Below are positions 5,515 to 7,039 of a stretch of DNA of 7,039 nucleotides, piece after piece (the stretch's first letter is position 1; each line of letters opens with the position of its first letter). The translations under genes and the position numbers were made by a program. Below the pieces are notes generated by a model. That model worked only from the letters and a program-made list of their open reading frames with translations, ran no database searches and was not told the origin of the DNA. Source of the DNA: Clostridia bacterium (GTDB lineage: Bacteria; Bacillota; Clostridia; Monoglobales; Monoglobaceae); the NCBI GenBank assembly GCA_017625185.1, contig JAGALN010000113.1:1-7039 (forward strand), read 5' to 3'.

Positions 5515-6774
5515 ATGAATATGATTCTGGATGAATTAACCCAAAAAGGAAAGCTCGCCAAAGCCGCTTCCTACTCCTTAGGCATCTTAACCACCCAAGA
5601 AAAGAACCATGCCCTGACTGCAATGGCAACCGCTCTGCGGGAAAGCTACGATTATCTTCTGGAAGAGAACGCCAAGGATTTGGCGCTTGCCAGAGAAACT
5701 GGCATGGCATCAGGGCTGATGGACCGTCTTACCCTAACCAGAGAGAGAATCGACGCCATGGCAGAGGGAATCGAACAGATTGTTTCCCTCCCCGACCCGG
5801 TGGGTGAAACAATCCTGGACACCACCCGTCCCAACGGGCTCAACATCAAACAGGTCCGGGTACCACTTGGGGTCATCGGCATCATTTATGAGGCACGCCC
5901 CAATGTCACAGCTGATGCGGCAGGGCTTTGTATCAAAGCAGGAAACGCCGTAATTCTCCGAGGCGGAAAAGAGGCGGCTTCTTCCAACCGTGCAATCGTC
6001 AAGGTCATGCAGGATGCAGGAACTTCGGCAGGTCTCCCGGAGGGCAGTATCAATCTGGTGGAGAACACCTCCCGAGAGAGTGCCACCGCCTTGATGAAAC
6101 TCAATGACTATCTGGACGTCATCATCCCCCGTGGCGGTGCCGGCTTAATTCGTGCCGTGATAGAAAACGCCACCGTGCCTGCCATCGAAACCGGGACCGG
6201 AAACTGTCATATCTATGTGGATAAGGATGCCGACCTCTCTATGGCAAAAGAAATTGTCATTAACGCCAAGACCCAGCGGACTTCGGTCTGCAATGCCGCC
6301 GAAAAAATGCTGGTACACCAGAGCATTGCCCCAACCTTCCTGCCGGAAATACTGGATGCTCTGTGTGAGAAACAGGTGGAAATCATCGGAGATGCCAGGG
6401 TTTGCACCATGTACCCCGCTGCAACCCCCGCCGTCGAGGAGGACTGGGGAACAGAGTATCTCGATTTAAAAATCGGTGTGAAAATTGTGGATTCCTTGGA
6501 GGATGCCATTTCTCACATCAACCGATACAATAGCGGACATAGTGAGTCCATCATAACCAAGAACGAAGCTGCCGCAAGCCGTTTCTTAAAGGAAATAGAC
6601 GCCGCTGCAGTGTATCACAACGCATCCACCCGGTTTACCGATGGTTTCGAGTTTGGGTTCGGCGCCGAAATCGGCATCAGTACCCAGAAAATTCACGCCA
6701 GGGGACCTATGGGGCTTACTGCCCTCACCAGTACCAAATACCAAGTCTTTGGTAGCGGACAGATTCGGGGTTAG
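5515..6774 (+). CDS. proA: Glutamate-5-semialdehyde dehydrogenase (gamma-glutamyl phosphate reductase) ProA
   Basis: ProA reduces gamma-glutamyl phosphate with NADPH to glutamate-5-semialdehyde, which cyclises to pyrroline-5-carboxylate, the second step of proline synthesis from glutamate. It belongs to the aldehyde dehydrogenase superfamily. From the chosen start it has 419 residues, the usual length. The catalytic cysteine is C259 in QRTSVCNAAEK. PLGVIGIIYEARPNVT (117-132) and LRGGKEAASSN (148-158) belong to the nucleotide-binding region. The family signature VDSLEDAISHINRYNSGHSESI is present, split as V325, A331 and GHSESI (341-346). The C-terminal GPMGLTALTSTKY is typical. proB, which supplies its unstable substrate and is commonly adjacent, is not next to it on either side; proA appears to be transcribed alone from the palindromic promoter. 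Confidence 0.97.
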   Translation: MNMILDELTQKGKLAKAASYSLGILTTQEKNHALTAMATALRESYDYLLEENAKDLALARETGMASGLMDRLTLTRERIDAMAEGIEQIVSLPDPVGETILDTTRPNGLNIKQVRVPLGVIGIIYEARPNVTADAAGLCIKAGNAVILRGGKEAASSNRAIVKVMQDAGTSAGLPEGSINLVENTSRESATALMKLNDYLDVIIPRGGAGLIRAVIENATVPAIETGTGNCHIYVDKDADLSMAKEIVINAKTQRTSVCNAAEKMLVHQSIAPTFLPEILDALCEKQVEIIGDARVCTMYPAATPAVEEDWGTEYLDLKIGVKIVDSLEDAISHINRYNSGHSESIITKNEAAASRFLKEIDAAAVYHNASTRFTDGFEFGFGAEIGISTQKIHARGPMGLTALTSTKYQVFGSGQIRG

Positions 6775-6791
6775 TCCCGCTTATAGTCCCG
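6772..6791. repeat. Short direct repeat across the proA/regulator stop codons
   Basis: TAGTCCCG occurs at 6772-6779 and 6784-6791, a 12-base period. The first copy contains the proA stop codon; the second lies in the last codons of the opposing regulator gene. With only 6 bases between the two stops there is no room for an ordinary terminator. A weak CGGG/CCCG stem (6766-6769 with 6776-6779) lacks a T tract. Confidence 0.45.
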
Positions 6792-7039
6792 TATCACTGA
6801 TTTCCTTTAGGTTAGCAGCAATGGTTTCCAGCGCAGTATAGAAGTTATCCCTCTGTTCCTCGGTCAGACCTGCTCCGCCTTTTTCTACTGCCAGCTTGAT
6901 TCGTTCCCGAAGGGCATAGGTCATGGTTCGTCCCAATTCGGTCAAGGTGATTCTCGCCCGGTAACCGTTGGCTGTGGTGTTCTCCCGTCCCACCAACCCT
7001 TGTTCTTCCAGGGCTCGAATCGCACGGGAAACCTCCGCC
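6781..7039 (-). CDS. MarR-family transcriptional regulator (C-terminal part)
   Basis: The last 86 codons of a gene whose start lies beyond the right edge. The frame is open to the window end and reads AEVSRAIRALEEQGLVGREN from 7038. This looks like the recognition helix of a winged helix-turn-helix, followed by the wing (TTANGYRARITLTELGRTM), where the R-x-R-x-I-x-LT-x-x-G pattern is typical of MarR proteins. A long C-terminal helix (about 45-85 of the visible part) would form the dimer interface. MarR proteins are usually small dimeric repressors that respond to ligands or oxidants; the target and ligand here are unknown. It converges on proA with 6 bases between stops. An apparent in-frame TTG at 6996 is internal to the domain and is not a start. 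Confidence 0.8.
   Translation of the reverse strand, partial: AEVSRAIRALEEQGLVGRENTTANGYRARITLTELGRTMTYALRERIKLAVEKGGAGLTEEQRDNFYTALETIAANLKEISDTGL

Noticed and set aside
6766..6779. Terminator hairpin at the end of proA
   Set aside because: Only four G-C pairs around a loop containing the stop codon, with no following T tract.
6994..6996. TTG start giving a 71-residue small protein at the right edge
   Set aside because: The frame stays open to the window end and encodes the expected MarR recognition helix upstream, so the TTG is an internal leucine codon.

Overview
The window looks like a chromosomal housekeeping segment from a Clostridia-class Firmicute. The pointers are strong GGAGG-type Shine-Dalgarno sites before nearly every gene, a TTG start, consensus sigma-A-type promoters, and clostridial-looking RecA, RimO and ProA proteins. 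Base composition is balanced, near half G+C by eye. I cannot fix genus or family without a search. No phage, transposon, CRISPR array, rRNA or tRNA gene was seen, and no stretch above about 110 bases lacks a gene.

Layout. On the minus strand, read from right to left, tatD (5420-4653) is followed by a 109-base gap holding the recA promoter. Then comes a tight run: recA (4543-3482), recX (3456-2974), rimO (2963-1638), pgsA (1623-1060), plsX (1045-23) and the first codons of an unidentified gene overlapping the plsX stop (30-1). Gaps within this run are 25, 10, 14 and 14 bases, each with its own ribosome binding site, so it is probably one operon driven by the perfect TTGACA-17-TATAAT promoter upstream of recA. 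On the plus strand, proA (5515-6774) diverges from tatD across a 94-base gap. At the right edge the C-terminal 86 codons of a MarR-like regulator lie on the minus strand, meeting proA tail to tail with 6 bases between the stop codons.

How the genes fit. RecA and its modulator RecX handle recombination and the DNA-damage response. TatD is a metal-dependent nuclease/hydrolase. RimO modifies ribosomal protein S12. PgsA and PlsX serve phospholipid synthesis. ProA is the second enzyme of proline synthesis, here without proB beside it.

The protein genes are ordinary. The most interesting signal is the tatD-proA intergenic region. Two promoters of the same architecture face each other there on the same DNA, so that the -35 of each overlaps the -10 of the other, and the pair forms a 32-bp near-perfect palindrome. 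The recA upstream region is second: a perfect consensus promoter with no recognisable full Gram-positive LexA box, but flanked by other inverted repeats.
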